From the NCBI GenBank assembly GCA_016931995.1, contig JAFGDS010000069.1, positions 1-64,000 of the forward strand: 64,000 nt of DNA, in the 5' to 3' direction. The DNA is from Pirellulales bacterium (GTDB taxonomy: Bacteria; Planctomycetota; Planctomycetia; Pirellulales; Thermoguttaceae). This document shows positions 16,147 through 24,514 of this stretch, in pieces. Within the stretch, counting starts at the first letter, position 1. Each line of letters starts with the position of its first letter. The translations under genes were made by a program, and so were the position numbers. The notes under the pieces are model-generated. The model did not search any database and had not been told where the DNA came from. It saw nothing but the letters and a program-made list of their open reading frames with translations.

Positions 16147-17601
16147 TCACCGGCGCGGGGCCATCCGCGACACCGTGGGCGCGGGGGTCGCGTCCGCATC
16201 GTCCTCGGGCGCGGTTTCGGCTTCCATCCGGTCGTATGGCCGAAAGACGCGCTGGTCGTAGATGGCCAGGGCGTGCACCGCGCCGAGCCGGGCGGCGATT
16301 TCGCGAGCGCTGGCCCCCGGAAGATTTGTGTTCGTGCCGCGCCGGTCGCCGAGCAGTTGAACGAGTCGGGCCACCGAGCGGACGATGGCTGGGTCCCGCA
16401 GACGGTCCTCGGGCAGGGAGAAGGCCAGCCACCGGAGGACGTGCCCGGTCGAGCGAAGCTGTTCGACCGTCGTGCCGCCTTGCCCCCGGTACGCGAAGAA
16501 ACCCGGATGCCACGTTCCATCGGGGTTCTGCAATTCCAGGACGTATTTCTGGAACTCCTCGACATACGCCTTCGCCCGGGCGAACGGTCCGTCCAGGGGT
16601 TTGCCCTGCTTCAGCCGGCGGTCGACGGCGTAGCTCAGGGCCAAGAGGCGGTGGGTTCCGCCATCGGGCGCGGTGTCGCCGGAGCGGGTTAACTCTTCCT
16701 GAATCATCCGCGCGATCGACCACTGCTCGCCGAGGTCGTTGGACCACGTGGCATCGGTCGGCACGTACCGGGCCAGACCGATCAGTTTGAGCGAGAGGTC
16801 CGCGCCGCCGCGGCACGAGAGCTTTTCCCACGCCACGAGGTCGTCCACCGCGCCGACCTTTTCGCCGGCGCGGATGGGATACTCGCGCGGCACCCGGGCC
16901 AAGGCCAGCGCGGCCAAGAACTGTCCGGGGTGTTCCTGCAAACCGTAGCCGATCTCGGGCGCGATCCGGCCGTCGACGGTCCGCAGCAGCTTGTAGCCGG
17001 CGCAGGGGTAGTTCCAGCAGAGGCACGTGACGCTGTTGATCGGGCCGCCCGATTCACCCGCCCGGCGGACTTCCCCCTCGCAGCCGAACGCCAGACAGAC
17101 GTGCATCACGTTGGCGGGCGTGTTGTCGCGGGTGTTGAAGGGCTGTTGGGCGTAAGCGGCCACGCGCTGGCGAAGCGCGTCGCGCAGGGCCGTCAACTCC
17201 GGCGATAGCGGCGGCCGCGGCGTCCTTTGGGGCGGCTCGGGTGGGGACGCCGCCGACTGTTCTCGGCTCGGCTGGACATCCCGATCGGCAGGCGCCGGCG
17301 GCGCGCCTTCGCCGGACGGGGCCAACGCCTTCTTCATCGCGTCCCTCACCGCGTCCGCGCCGGGGGCGCCGGCCGCGGCGGGCGGCTGCGATTGGGCGGG
17401 CTTGGCCTCGGCCGGATCGGGCTGGGTCGGGGCGTTTTGCGGCGCGGCCAGAAGCGGTGGATTGAGATCCAAAAGGACCGGCCCGGGCTCCGGGGCCGGC
17501 GGGGGCGCGTTGCCCGCGCCCACGAGGAATATCGCCACGGCCACTAGGGCGCACGCCGGCGCGGTACGGACGCCAACTGGGAAACGTCTCGACACGTTCA
17601 T
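16147..17601 (-). CDS. Secreted protein with predicted alpha/alpha-toroid domain
   Basis: About 484 residues. A signal peptide (core ALVAVAIFLVGAG) is followed by a 100-residue Pro/Ala-rich linker. The C-terminal domain has helical repeats; LQNPDGTWHPGFFAY and STGHVLRWLAFSLPED resemble the QW-type turns of terpene-cyclase/prenyltransferase toroids. Several Cys (CLAFGC, CLCW, NYPC) suggest disulphides. No catalytic DXDD is seen, so a binding or scaffold role is as likely as an enzyme. The ATG at 17601 directly abuts AGGAGG; the GTG at 17595 has ideal spacing and may be the real start. It lies 31 bases after the GxDxY-repeat gene, so the two form an operon. Confidence 0.65.
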   Translation of the reverse strand: MNVSRRFPVGVRTAPACALVAVAIFLVGAGNAPPPAPEPGPVLLDLNPPLLAAPQNAPTQPDPAEAKPAQSQPPAAAGAPGADAVRDAMKKALAPSGEGAPPAPADRDVQPSREQSAASPPEPPQRTPRPPLSPELTALRDALRQRVAAYAQQPFNTRDNTPANVMHVCLAFGCEGEVRRAGESGGPINSVTCLCWNYPCAGYKLLRTVDGRIAPEIGYGLQEHPGQFLAALALARVPREYPIRAGEKVGAVDDLVAWEKLSCRGGADLSLKLIGLARYVPTDATWSNDLGEQWSIARMIQEELTRSGDTAPDGGTHRLLALSYAVDRRLKQGKPLDGPFARAKAYVEEFQKYVLELQNPDGTWHPGFFAYRGQGGTTVEQLRSTGHVLRWLAFSLPEDRLRDPAIVRSVARLVQLLGDRRGTNTNLPGASAREIAARLGAVHALAIYDQRVFRPYDRMEAETAPEDDADATPAPTVSRMAPRR

Positions 17602-17632
17602 CCTCCTGATTTCCCACCGGCAGCGCGGAGGC

Positions 17633-19912
17633 TCACGAGCCGCGAATCCGCACGGCCTTTTGGCGCTGCGCGGTGGCTTCCGGTTCGCTTTCGGTTTCAT
17701 CCTGCTTGGGACGGTCGATCAGGAATCCGCCGGAGCTGCTGCGTTGCACGTAGCTGTTGTTGCTTGCCCCGCAACCGTATTGGTCCTTGCCGCCGTAATC
17801 GACGACGAAGCTGAAATTGCCGCCGCAATAGGGCAGATCGTGGTACGAGATGCTTGGCGACGCGCGGCCCTGGCCGTAGCCCCGGTAGACGTCGTCGCCG
17901 TTGTAGTCGTAGAGGATGCCCAATCCTGCTTGGGCGCCGTTGCCCTGCGTGCCGCCGCCGGTGGCCAGATACTGGTCGTTTCCGGCGAAATCGCACAGCA
18001 CGCCCACGGCCACGTCCCAGGCGAAGCCCACGCCCATGATCGTGCCGTTGTAGGTGTCGTCGCCTGCGTCGTCGAAGAGAAAGCCCAACGCGTAGTGGCA
18101 ACCGAAGCCGTTGCTGAAACGTTGGAATCGCTGTTCGGTCCGCGGGCTGCCGTTGTAGGCCGTCCGCGTGGCGCCGAGGCGCTGGTCGTTGCCACCGAAA
18201 TCGCGGGCGAACCCGATGCCCAACCAGTATCCGCCGCCGTGGGAGATGTAATCGAACTCGTAGATATCGTCGCCGCCGCCGTCGAGGATGACGCCGATCC
18301 CGCCGTTGGCCACCTGGCGGATTCCCGCCCCGACGCCCTGCGACCAGCCTTCATAGCCCGGCGTTTCCTCGTAGGAGTCATAGTAGGCGCCGCCCGCGAA
18401 GTAGTGATCCGCGCCATCCATGTCGTCGAGCACGGCGAATCCAAGCGGGCCGCCGAATCCTTGAGCCCACATGGCCGCGTGGTAGCGGTCGTTGCCTTGC
18501 CGGTCGATCAAGATCCCCAGCCCTCCGATCGCCTGGCCCTGAATGCGGCGCACACCGACGTACGTGTCCTCGCCCGCCAGATCCGCGAGGATCCCGACGC
18601 CGCCCAGGCACGAGCCCTGGGCCACGTCCTGGGCCTCGTAGGCGTCGTCGCCGGCCGCGTCCACCAGGAGCGACACGCCCAGCACGGCGCCGCCCTGGAT
18701 GCCCGGCTTTTTGCCGCGGTAGACGTCGTCGCCGGATAGGTCGATCACGATGAAGACGGGCCGAGCCAGCGAGCAGGTTCCCTCGTAGTACGTATCCTTA
18801 CCGCCCAGATCGACCACCACGTTGACGCCCCGCATCTCGTCCAGTTGATACGTGTTCGCCTCGGGCCCGCCGATAAGGATGTCGCCCGCGGGCGTTTCGA
18901 TCCGCCGGACGACCCGCCCGGTGACGCCCTCCGTCTTGACGGAGCCCTCGGTCGAGAGCGCGCGAAGCTGCTTGAGAAACGCGGGATCGAGAAGCGGCAC
19001 GAGCGCGGCGGCCGCCGAGTGCATCGCGTCGCGGTCGAGCTTCTCCAGCAGATCGCACATGTACCGGCCGGAACCGCGGTCGGAAAGCGTATGGCCGACG
19101 TTGCCGTTGCGCGTGAGCGACGCGTGCAGCCCGCGGGCCAGGCGGTCAATCTCCGCCGGGGTCAACGGGGCCAGCGCCGCGGCGTAGCGGATCTGCGCGG
19201 CGGCCAGGGCGCCCTCGAGCGTTTCCAGGGCTTCGTCGGCCGATTGGGGCGACGCGATCGTCCGCGGGGCGGGCTTTTGCAGATCGATCTTTTCGGCGGC
19301 GATAGTCAGGGCCTGATCCAGCCCGCGGTGGTCGCCCAACAGGGCCTTGTGCAAGAGCCGCGTGAACTCCTCGGCCTCGGTCGGGGCTCTCAGAACGTTC
19401 CGCAACATGTGGTCGAACCACTTCAACCGGCAGTTGCCGGTCACTTCGGAGCCCGTGCGCGGCCCGGCCGTGCTGTCGAGCTTTTGGCGGCAATAGTCCT
19501 GAAACCGGGCGAAGGTCGCTTCGATCTGCCGCCGCTTCAGGCCGCGGATGATTTCGTCGGGCAGGAGCGCCACGATGCCGGGCGCCAAGGGATCGCCCAG
19601 CAAGCCCGCGTCCTCTTCCTTGTCCGACGGGGCCGATTTGCCCTGGTCGCCGGAATCGGCTGGCCCCTTGGGGTGGGCCGGCTTCGACTTCCCCTCTTCC
19701 GCCGTCGATTCCCCGGGCGCCGCGGGCTCCTCGCCGGTATCGAGGTCTTCCGGGCCGTGGACCCCGCCCTCGCGGGCGCCCGCCGAGGGCACGTCGTCGG
19801 GTGGCTCGGGGGCGTCGGCAACAGCGATCATGTCGGGCAGTGCAAAGGCAAGCCAAGCGAGCATCACGATCCATACACCGCGAAGCCGCCAATCCCGTGG
19901 ACTGCCGCTCAT
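17633..19912 (-). CDS. Secreted protein with twelve GxDxY repeats (predicted solenoid)
   Basis: 759 residues. A signal peptide (core IVMLAWLAFALPDM) and a Glu/Pro/Lys-rich linker (about 35-105) lead to a helical domain (about 110-345). The second half holds twelve copies of a unit containing D-x-x-G-x-D-x-Y: DLSGDDVY, DAAGDDAY, DLAGEDTY, DRQGNDRY, DGGGDDIY, DDAGDDTY, DFAGNDQY and others. They are spaced about 27-45 residues apart, often with QG before a G-x-G-I/V-L strand. The layout resembles a beta-solenoid with acidic, possibly calcium-binding turns, but it is not the RTX GGxGxDxLx nonapeptide. I know of no named domain for it. The C-terminus is basic. It heads an operon with the downstream toroid-like secreted protein. 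Confidence 0.75.
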   Translation of the reverse strand: MSGSPRDWRLRGVWIVMLAWLAFALPDMIAVADAPEPPDDVPSAGAREGGVHGPEDLDTGEEPAAPGESTAEEGKSKPAHPKGPADSGDQGKSAPSDKEEDAGLLGDPLAPGIVALLPDEIIRGLKRRQIEATFARFQDYCRQKLDSTAGPRTGSEVTGNCRLKWFDHMLRNVLRAPTEAEEFTRLLHKALLGDHRGLDQALTIAAEKIDLQKPAPRTIASPQSADEALETLEGALAAAQIRYAAALAPLTPAEIDRLARGLHASLTRNGNVGHTLSDRGSGRYMCDLLEKLDRDAMHSAAAALVPLLDPAFLKQLRALSTEGSVKTEGVTGRVVRRIETPAGDILIGGPEANTYQLDEMRGVNVVVDLGGKDTYYEGTCSLARPVFIVIDLSGDDVYRGKKPGIQGGAVLGVSLLVDAAGDDAYEAQDVAQGSCLGGVGILADLAGEDTYVGVRRIQGQAIGGLGILIDRQGNDRYHAAMWAQGFGGPLGFAVLDDMDGADHYFAGGAYYDSYEETPGYEGWSQGVGAGIRQVANGGIGVILDGGGDDIYEFDYISHGGGYWLGIGFARDFGGNDQRLGATRTAYNGSPRTEQRFQRFSNGFGCHYALGFLFDDAGDDTYNGTIMGVGFAWDVAVGVLCDFAGNDQYLATGGGTQGNGAQAGLGILYDYNGDDVYRGYGQGRASPSISYHDLPYCGGNFSFVVDYGGKDQYGCGASNNSYVQRSSSGGFLIDRPKQDETESEPEATAQRQKAVRIRGS

Positions 19913-20144
19913 TCTGGATCTCCTGTCAAGCCGCGAAGGGGCGTCAAAGGCGGGTGGATGGGGGGTTTATCGAGGTTCTTGCGCGCGGAACAAGAAGGCT
20001 GCCTGTCGCAATTCGGCCGGATTGGGAGGGAATCTTGAACACCTCGGGTGGGACCCCACCAGCTTCGCCAGTCTCCGGTCGGTGGGATTGGCGTGGTGGT
20101 TCGTGCACGTGCGCGACAAGCCCAGGGGGAAACACGCCACCCGA

Positions 20145-21227
20145 TTATCCCCCGCTGGGCCGGGCGGTCCGACGCAGCGCCGCCACGCAAATCTCCTGTC
20201 GATTGTGCTCGAGCTGCCGAGCGCGGACTACGTTATAGCCCCAGGAGCGAATCCGGTCCAGATAGCTTGGCGCCTCGTCCGCCAGGTCCCATTCGATTAG
20301 TTTCAGGGTCAACAAGAGCCCGTGAACGCGATTCTCCGGATTGGTGACGATGTGCCCGACCACGTCCAACGTGTACGTGGGGGCCACGTTCATGTCCGCC
20401 GTGATCCAGCGGATCTTGCGGAACTCCCGCCGACGCACGGCGGCGGCGCGGCGACGGATGTGCGTGAAATTTGGATCCGCCAAGACCGCCGGGTGCATCG
20501 CGGCGGGATCGATCCCGACCACGCGATACCCGCGGGCCAACAGGGCCTGGCTGGCCCCACCCGGCGCGCTGCCAATCTCCGCCACCCGCGCCCCGGGCCG
20601 AATCGGCAGTCGCGACCAGCGGAGCCCCTCTTCCATTTTCAGCCAGGCGCGGCTGACCGTGCCCTCGGGCATCGCCAGGGGCAGCATCCCGCCGGGCCAG
20701 CGCGAGGCGAACGACCGGGCGCGATGGTGGCCCACCCACCACGCGTCCGGTTCGACCAACACGCAATCCAACACCGCCTGACCGCGCTGGGCCGGCAGGG
20801 AAACGTCCGCGGCCGTGGCGTTCAACTCGTCCGGGCAAGGGCACGCCGCGCGGATGGCCGCGGCGGCCTCCGCCACGGACTCGGCCAGCGTCGGCGGACG
20901 AACGTGCCCACCCGGCGGGCATTCGTCGCGCGCCCAGACGTGCACCCGCGTGACCGGCCGCTCGCCGAGCACCCGCCACGCCGCCTCCGCCCGCTCGGCA
21001 AGCGTCGCCCCGGTGGCCTTACCCAACGAAAACGAATGCGCCCGGGCGAACACGCAGCGAAACGCGAAGTCGTCCGGCAGGCGGTGGCCCTCGGGCAGCT
21101 TGAACGTGACGAACCCGGGACGCGAAAAGGCCAGGCGGAATTCCGGCCAGCGTCGGGCCACTTCGGCCTTCAACGCCGGCTCCGCGCCCACTTGGCACGT
21201 GGTCATCAAGAAGCGGGAAGGTTCCAT
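20145..21227 (-). CDS. rlmM: SAM-dependent methyltransferase, RlmM-like (FtsJ fold)
   Basis: 360 residues, starting at ATG 21227. The C-terminal half is an FtsJ/RrmJ-type Rossmann domain: RVAEIGSAPGGASQALL (214-230, SAM site), GIDPA, ITADMN and LLLTLKLIEW. Together with Lys197 in WLKMEE this supplies the likely K-D-K-E catalytic set of 2'-O-methyltransferases. The N-terminal half is THUMP-like in position and length. E. coli RlmM (YgdE) methylates C2498 of 23S rRNA and has the same order. The gene is embedded among envelope genes with a REP-like element upstream at 21250. A methyltransferase for another RNA remains possible. Confidence 0.78.
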   Translation of the reverse strand: MEPSRFLMTTCQVGAEPALKAEVARRWPEFRLAFSRPGFVTFKLPEGHRLPDDFAFRCVFARAHSFSLGKATGATLAERAEAAWRVLGERPVTRVHVWARDECPPGGHVRPPTLAESVAEAAAAIRAACPCPDELNATAADVSLPAQRGQAVLDCVLVEPDAWWVGHHRARSFASRWPGGMLPLAMPEGTVSRAWLKMEEGLRWSRLPIRPGARVAEIGSAPGGASQALLARGYRVVGIDPAAMHPAVLADPNFTHIRRRAAAVRRREFRKIRWITADMNVAPTYTLDVVGHIVTNPENRVHGLLLTLKLIEWDLADEAPSYLDRIRSWGYNVVRARQLEHNRQEICVAALRRTARPSGG

Positions 21228-21249
21228 GTCTGTCTTTCGGGTTGCCGGG

Positions 21250-21316
21250 TCATCCTGAGCGAAGCGAAGGATCTCGTACGCAATCCGGGGGGATTCTTCG
21301 CTTCGCTCGGAATGAC
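21250..21316. repeat. REP-like element, GAGCGAAGCGAAGGATC family (copy 4)
   Basis: TCATCCTGAGCGAAGCGAAG at the left and TTCGCTTCGCTCGGAATGAC at the right form an inverted pair with few mismatches around a 20-base centre. It lies between the rlmM-like gene and the toroid gene on the minus strand. Confidence 0.82.
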
Positions 21317-21439
21317 AATGAGGGATCACAATGACGGACGCGGGGATTGAGTAGGTTACTTTGCGGCGCCGGACCGGGCAACCGGCCGCTTGCGGCTTCA
21401 CCACGAACAACGCCGGCCAGAATTTCCAGAGAAGACGCG

Positions 21440-22939
21440 CTATGGCTCGGCGGCGCCGTCTGGCCCGGGGGCAAGGACGACCGGGCGGTACAACGGCAGG
21501 TGGCGGTAGTAGACCTCGAGGATCATGGCGGCCATGGCCGTGTTGTACAGCCGCCCGCCCTTGTCGCCGTGCTGGTCGGGAAAGTGCCAACTGCCCGACT
21601 CGAGCCCCTCGGCCGACTGCGACCGGACCAGATGGTCCCGCATGGCGACGTTCCATTTTTCCCACGCGGTCCCCTCCCAATGGCAGAGCACCTGAGTGGC
21701 GTAGTAGTTGTAGTACACGTCCGTGGCCGAGGGGCCCCAGTCGGCAAGATACGCCACGCCGCGTTCCAGTTCTGGCCGGTCGCGCCGCCAGCCGGTGTAC
21801 ATCCGGCACAAGAGGCCGATGGCCGTCGTACTGTGCCGGGGTTGCGGCGCCATGTAGCCGTACTGCGCGCCGTACTCGGCGGCGACGCCGTCGAGAAACT
21901 GATCGGCTAGCGGGAAGACGGGCGTCGGCACGTCGAGCCGCGCGGCTTGCGCGCTTTTCAGGGCCATGAGCTGCCAGCCGGTGACGGTCGTGTCGCCCGG
22001 CTCGCCGGGGGTATAGCGCCATCCGCCACCCTTTTTGTCTTGGGCGAAGACGATGAAGTCGATCGCCTTTTGCGCGATGCCGCGCAGGGCGGGATCGTGG
22101 GTCATCGCGTAGCCTTCGCACAAGGCCAACGCGGCCAGCCCTTGGGCGTACATCGTGCCCTCGCGGAGATCGGCCCCTTGTGGCCCGAGCACGGCCTGGC
22201 GATTCAGGTAGTAGAATCCCCGTCCCACCACGTCCTGATGTTCGCCGCCGGCATGGGTGTAGCCGGCGCCGAGAAACGGCAGCAGGACCAGGGCCGTGGC
22301 CGCGGTGGTGCTCGGTTCGGTGCCGGGGTTCTGGTAGCCCACGCGTTGGGATTCCTTCGGATGATAGAAGGTCCAGCTTCCGTCCTCGTGTTGCTGGGCG
22401 GCGAGCCACCGCAGGGCCCGCTCGACGGCGTTTTCGCTCTCGGGACTGCTTCCGCGCTCTTGCCCCAGTTGAGCCCGACCGGCCGGGGTCCTGCCCTCGA
22501 GGCCACCTGGCGTGCCCGTTGGCATGTCTTGCCACAACCGCGCCGGATCGACGCCCAGAGGATGGTCGGCCGCCGCGGCCGGGGTCGGCGAGATCGGCCC
22601 GATGGGCGGCAACTCGACCTCGGCGGTGGCGGGCACGTCGCGGCCGTCTTCCCAGGCATGCCGGTCGCCCTTGTCCAGGGCAGGTTCTTGCGGCAGCGAG
22701 CTCTCCAGCTTGACCGGCTCGTCCGTGCCCTCGAACGTCAAGCCCACGAAGCCGCCGGGCAGCGGCGTCGCCTGCACCACCAGCGCCAGGATCACTAAAA
22801 GAACCGCGTGGAAGACCATGCTCGCCACAAACCCGGAGACCCGTCGTCGCCGCAGGGCACTCCGCCGGGGCCGCGGGGGCTCGGCGGGCGTTGGCGGCTC
22901 GGGCGGCCGATCGGGGGTTCGGGGGGGAGTATCGAGCAT
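21440..22939 (-). CDS. TonB-like anchor fused to squalene-cyclase-like (toroid) domain
   Basis: 499 residues. A Pro/Arg-rich cytoplasmic start (about 1-33) and one membrane helix (about 34-57, GFVASMVFHAVLLVILALVV) give a TonB/GspL-like topology. After an extracytoplasmic linker, the domain from about 165 on has alpha/alpha-toroid repeats with QW-like turns: QQHEDGSWTFY, KKGGGWRYTPGEPGD, and SGSWHFPDQHGDKGGRLYNTAMA. These resemble squalene-hopene cyclase and prenyltransferase repeats, but there is no DXDD acid motif. This arrangement is frequent in planctomycetes and its function is unknown. The start is the ATG at 22939, at the head of an apparent unit. Envelope location is inferred from the helix. 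Confidence 0.75.
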   Translation of the reverse strand: MLDTPPRTPDRPPEPPTPAEPPRPRRSALRRRRVSGFVASMVFHAVLLVILALVVQATPLPGGFVGLTFEGTDEPVKLESSLPQEPALDKGDRHAWEDGRDVPATAEVELPPIGPISPTPAAAADHPLGVDPARLWQDMPTGTPGGLEGRTPAGRAQLGQERGSSPESENAVERALRWLAAQQHEDGSWTFYHPKESQRVGYQNPGTEPSTTAATALVLLPFLGAGYTHAGGEHQDVVGRGFYYLNRQAVLGPQGADLREGTMYAQGLAALALCEGYAMTHDPALRGIAQKAIDFIVFAQDKKGGGWRYTPGEPGDTTVTGWQLMALKSAQAARLDVPTPVFPLADQFLDGVAAEYGAQYGYMAPQPRHSTTAIGLLCRMYTGWRRDRPELERGVAYLADWGPSATDVYYNYYATQVLCHWEGTAWEKWNVAMRDHLVRSQSAEGLESGSWHFPDQHGDKGGRLYNTAMAAMILEVYYRHLPLYRPVVLAPGPDGAAEP

Positions 22940-23093
22940 CCTCCAAGTATAGCCTCCCGGCCTGCCCGGACCCTAACCCAGGTTGCCAGGTTTCCGCGCC
23001 GGACTGGTTGACGGGCAAGGACTTACGCCCTTGCGCCGGCGATCGGGCCGATCTTTCGATAAGGTTCCGGAGACCACCCTTCTCGTGGTCTTC

Positions 23094-24359
23094 TCACGGC
23101 ACAACCGTGGTCAGGGCCACGCGGTCTTCCAGGTTGGGGCGGAAGACGGTCAGCAGCAGCAGCGGCAAAAACCAGGCCATGTGGTAGACGCCTGCCCCGG
23201 GATCGTACCAGAACGACACGCCCAGCATGACGGCGGCCGAGCAGCTCAGGAGCGTGCCGAGATTCTTTTGGGCCGGCCAGAGCAACAGGCTCAACGAGCC
23301 AATCGCGAACGCCACGACCACGGGGATCCGGTAGACCGGCTCGTGAAAGGACCAGAAACCTACCAGCGGGTCTTTCAACACGGCGCGGGCGCCGAACATC
23401 GTCAAGACGTGACTGGAGAACGCGGCGGCGTCGGGCGAGATGAGAAAAAGCGATCCCACGAGAACCGCCAGCGCCGCGATCGCGCCCAACAGAAATCGCA
23501 CCGCGCCGCGGCGCCAATAAAAACCCAGAAACAGCGGCACGAGGAAAAGCGGATAGGCAATCAGCCCGGCGGCCAAACCCAGCAGCACGCCGGCCACCAT
23601 CGGGCGGCGGTAGGCCTCGATCGTCCAGACCAACAGGGCCGCGGGAACGACGTGGTCCACCCGGGAGGTCATCTGGCTGGTGTACGGCAGCAGCAGGTAC
23701 AAGACCGCCGCGGCCATGCCGGTGTGCAGGTTGTCGAAGTGGCGATAACCCACGAGCACAATGCCGACGACAATGGCCAGATGGCCGAGGATCACGGTCG
23801 TTCGCGTGGCCACGGCCCGGACCAAAGCGCGATGCGGCAGCGGCGCGGGATCTTCCCCCTGACTGGGCACGAAGGCGGTGTTGGAGTACGTGGAAAACAC
23901 CTGGAAGGGCGGGTAGCCGGGGGCGAGCTCGGCGGCCTCGTCGGGCGCGAGCTGGCCGGCCAGGAGCCGGTCCATGCGGACCGCGCCCTGGCGGTCGCTC
24001 TGGGTCAAGTGCGTCGTGATAACGTTCGACAGGAGGAAGACCAGCAGGGCGACGCCGGTGAACACGAGTCCGTCCACCGAAAGATTCGGCTCCAACAGCG
24101 GGCGACGGACCATCACGGGATCGATCACTAGGCGAACGAGGTAGGCCATTCCCACGGCGGCGAGCCACGCGTAGCCCAGCCGTTGCTGTTGATACGCCAC
24201 GAGAAGCAGCCCCGGGGCAAACGCGATCAATCCGATCAAATCCGCGTTGCGGACGCTCCAGAAGCGGCGGAACTTGAAGTAGATCCCGATCGTCATCAGC
24301 GACGAGAGATACACCCAGGTCGTCGGGTCGAGATCGTATTGGAAGAGGACGCGCCGCAT
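23094..24359 (-). CDS. Polytopic membrane protein of unknown function
   Basis: 421 residues with roughly ten to twelve hydrophobic segments (for example LIGLIAFAPGLLLVAY, GLVFTGVALLVFLLSNVI, VLLGLAAGLIAYPLFLVPLFLGFYW). A soluble loop (about 125-175) carries YPPFQVFSTYSNTAFVPSQ. The layout recalls GT87/PMT-like lipid-linked glycosyltransferases of the GT-C fold. However, I cannot see the early acidic motif of that fold with confidence, so function is left open. The adjacent toroid gene starts at 22939 on the same strand, 155 bases downstream. Confidence 0.65.
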   Translation of the reverse strand: MRRVLFQYDLDPTTWVYLSSLMTIGIYFKFRRFWSVRNADLIGLIAFAPGLLLVAYQQQRLGYAWLAAVGMAYLVRLVIDPVMVRRPLLEPNLSVDGLVFTGVALLVFLLSNVITTHLTQSDRQGAVRMDRLLAGQLAPDEAAELAPGYPPFQVFSTYSNTAFVPSQGEDPAPLPHRALVRAVATRTTVILGHLAIVVGIVLVGYRHFDNLHTGMAAAVLYLLLPYTSQMTSRVDHVVPAALLVWTIEAYRRPMVAGVLLGLAAGLIAYPLFLVPLFLGFYWRRGAVRFLLGAIAALAVLVGSLFLISPDAAAFSSHVLTMFGARAVLKDPLVGFWSFHEPVYRIPVVVAFAIGSLSLLLWPAQKNLGTLLSCSAAVMLGVSFWYDPGAGVYHMAWFLPLLLLTVFRPNLEDRVALTTVVP

Positions 24360-24514
24360 GAAAAGCCACGTGCCGGGTTTGCGCCGGCGAGGGCGCGGGA
24401 CACGATCCTTGGTCGCCGGATCACAACCCTAAGGATACCCCGCCCAGTGCTGTTGGCAAGCGCCCCTGGGCGCGCCGGGCGGGCCGCCGGCCGACTCAGC
24501 CGCCTCGTTGCGGC

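Noticed and set aside
20145-23018. A single minus-strand open frame of over 950 codons across the rlmM-like and toroid genes
   Set aside because: Only its C-terminal 360 codons (the RlmM-like gene) have family sequence. The rest is an out-of-frame shadow of the 499-residue toroid gene and runs through a REP-like element.
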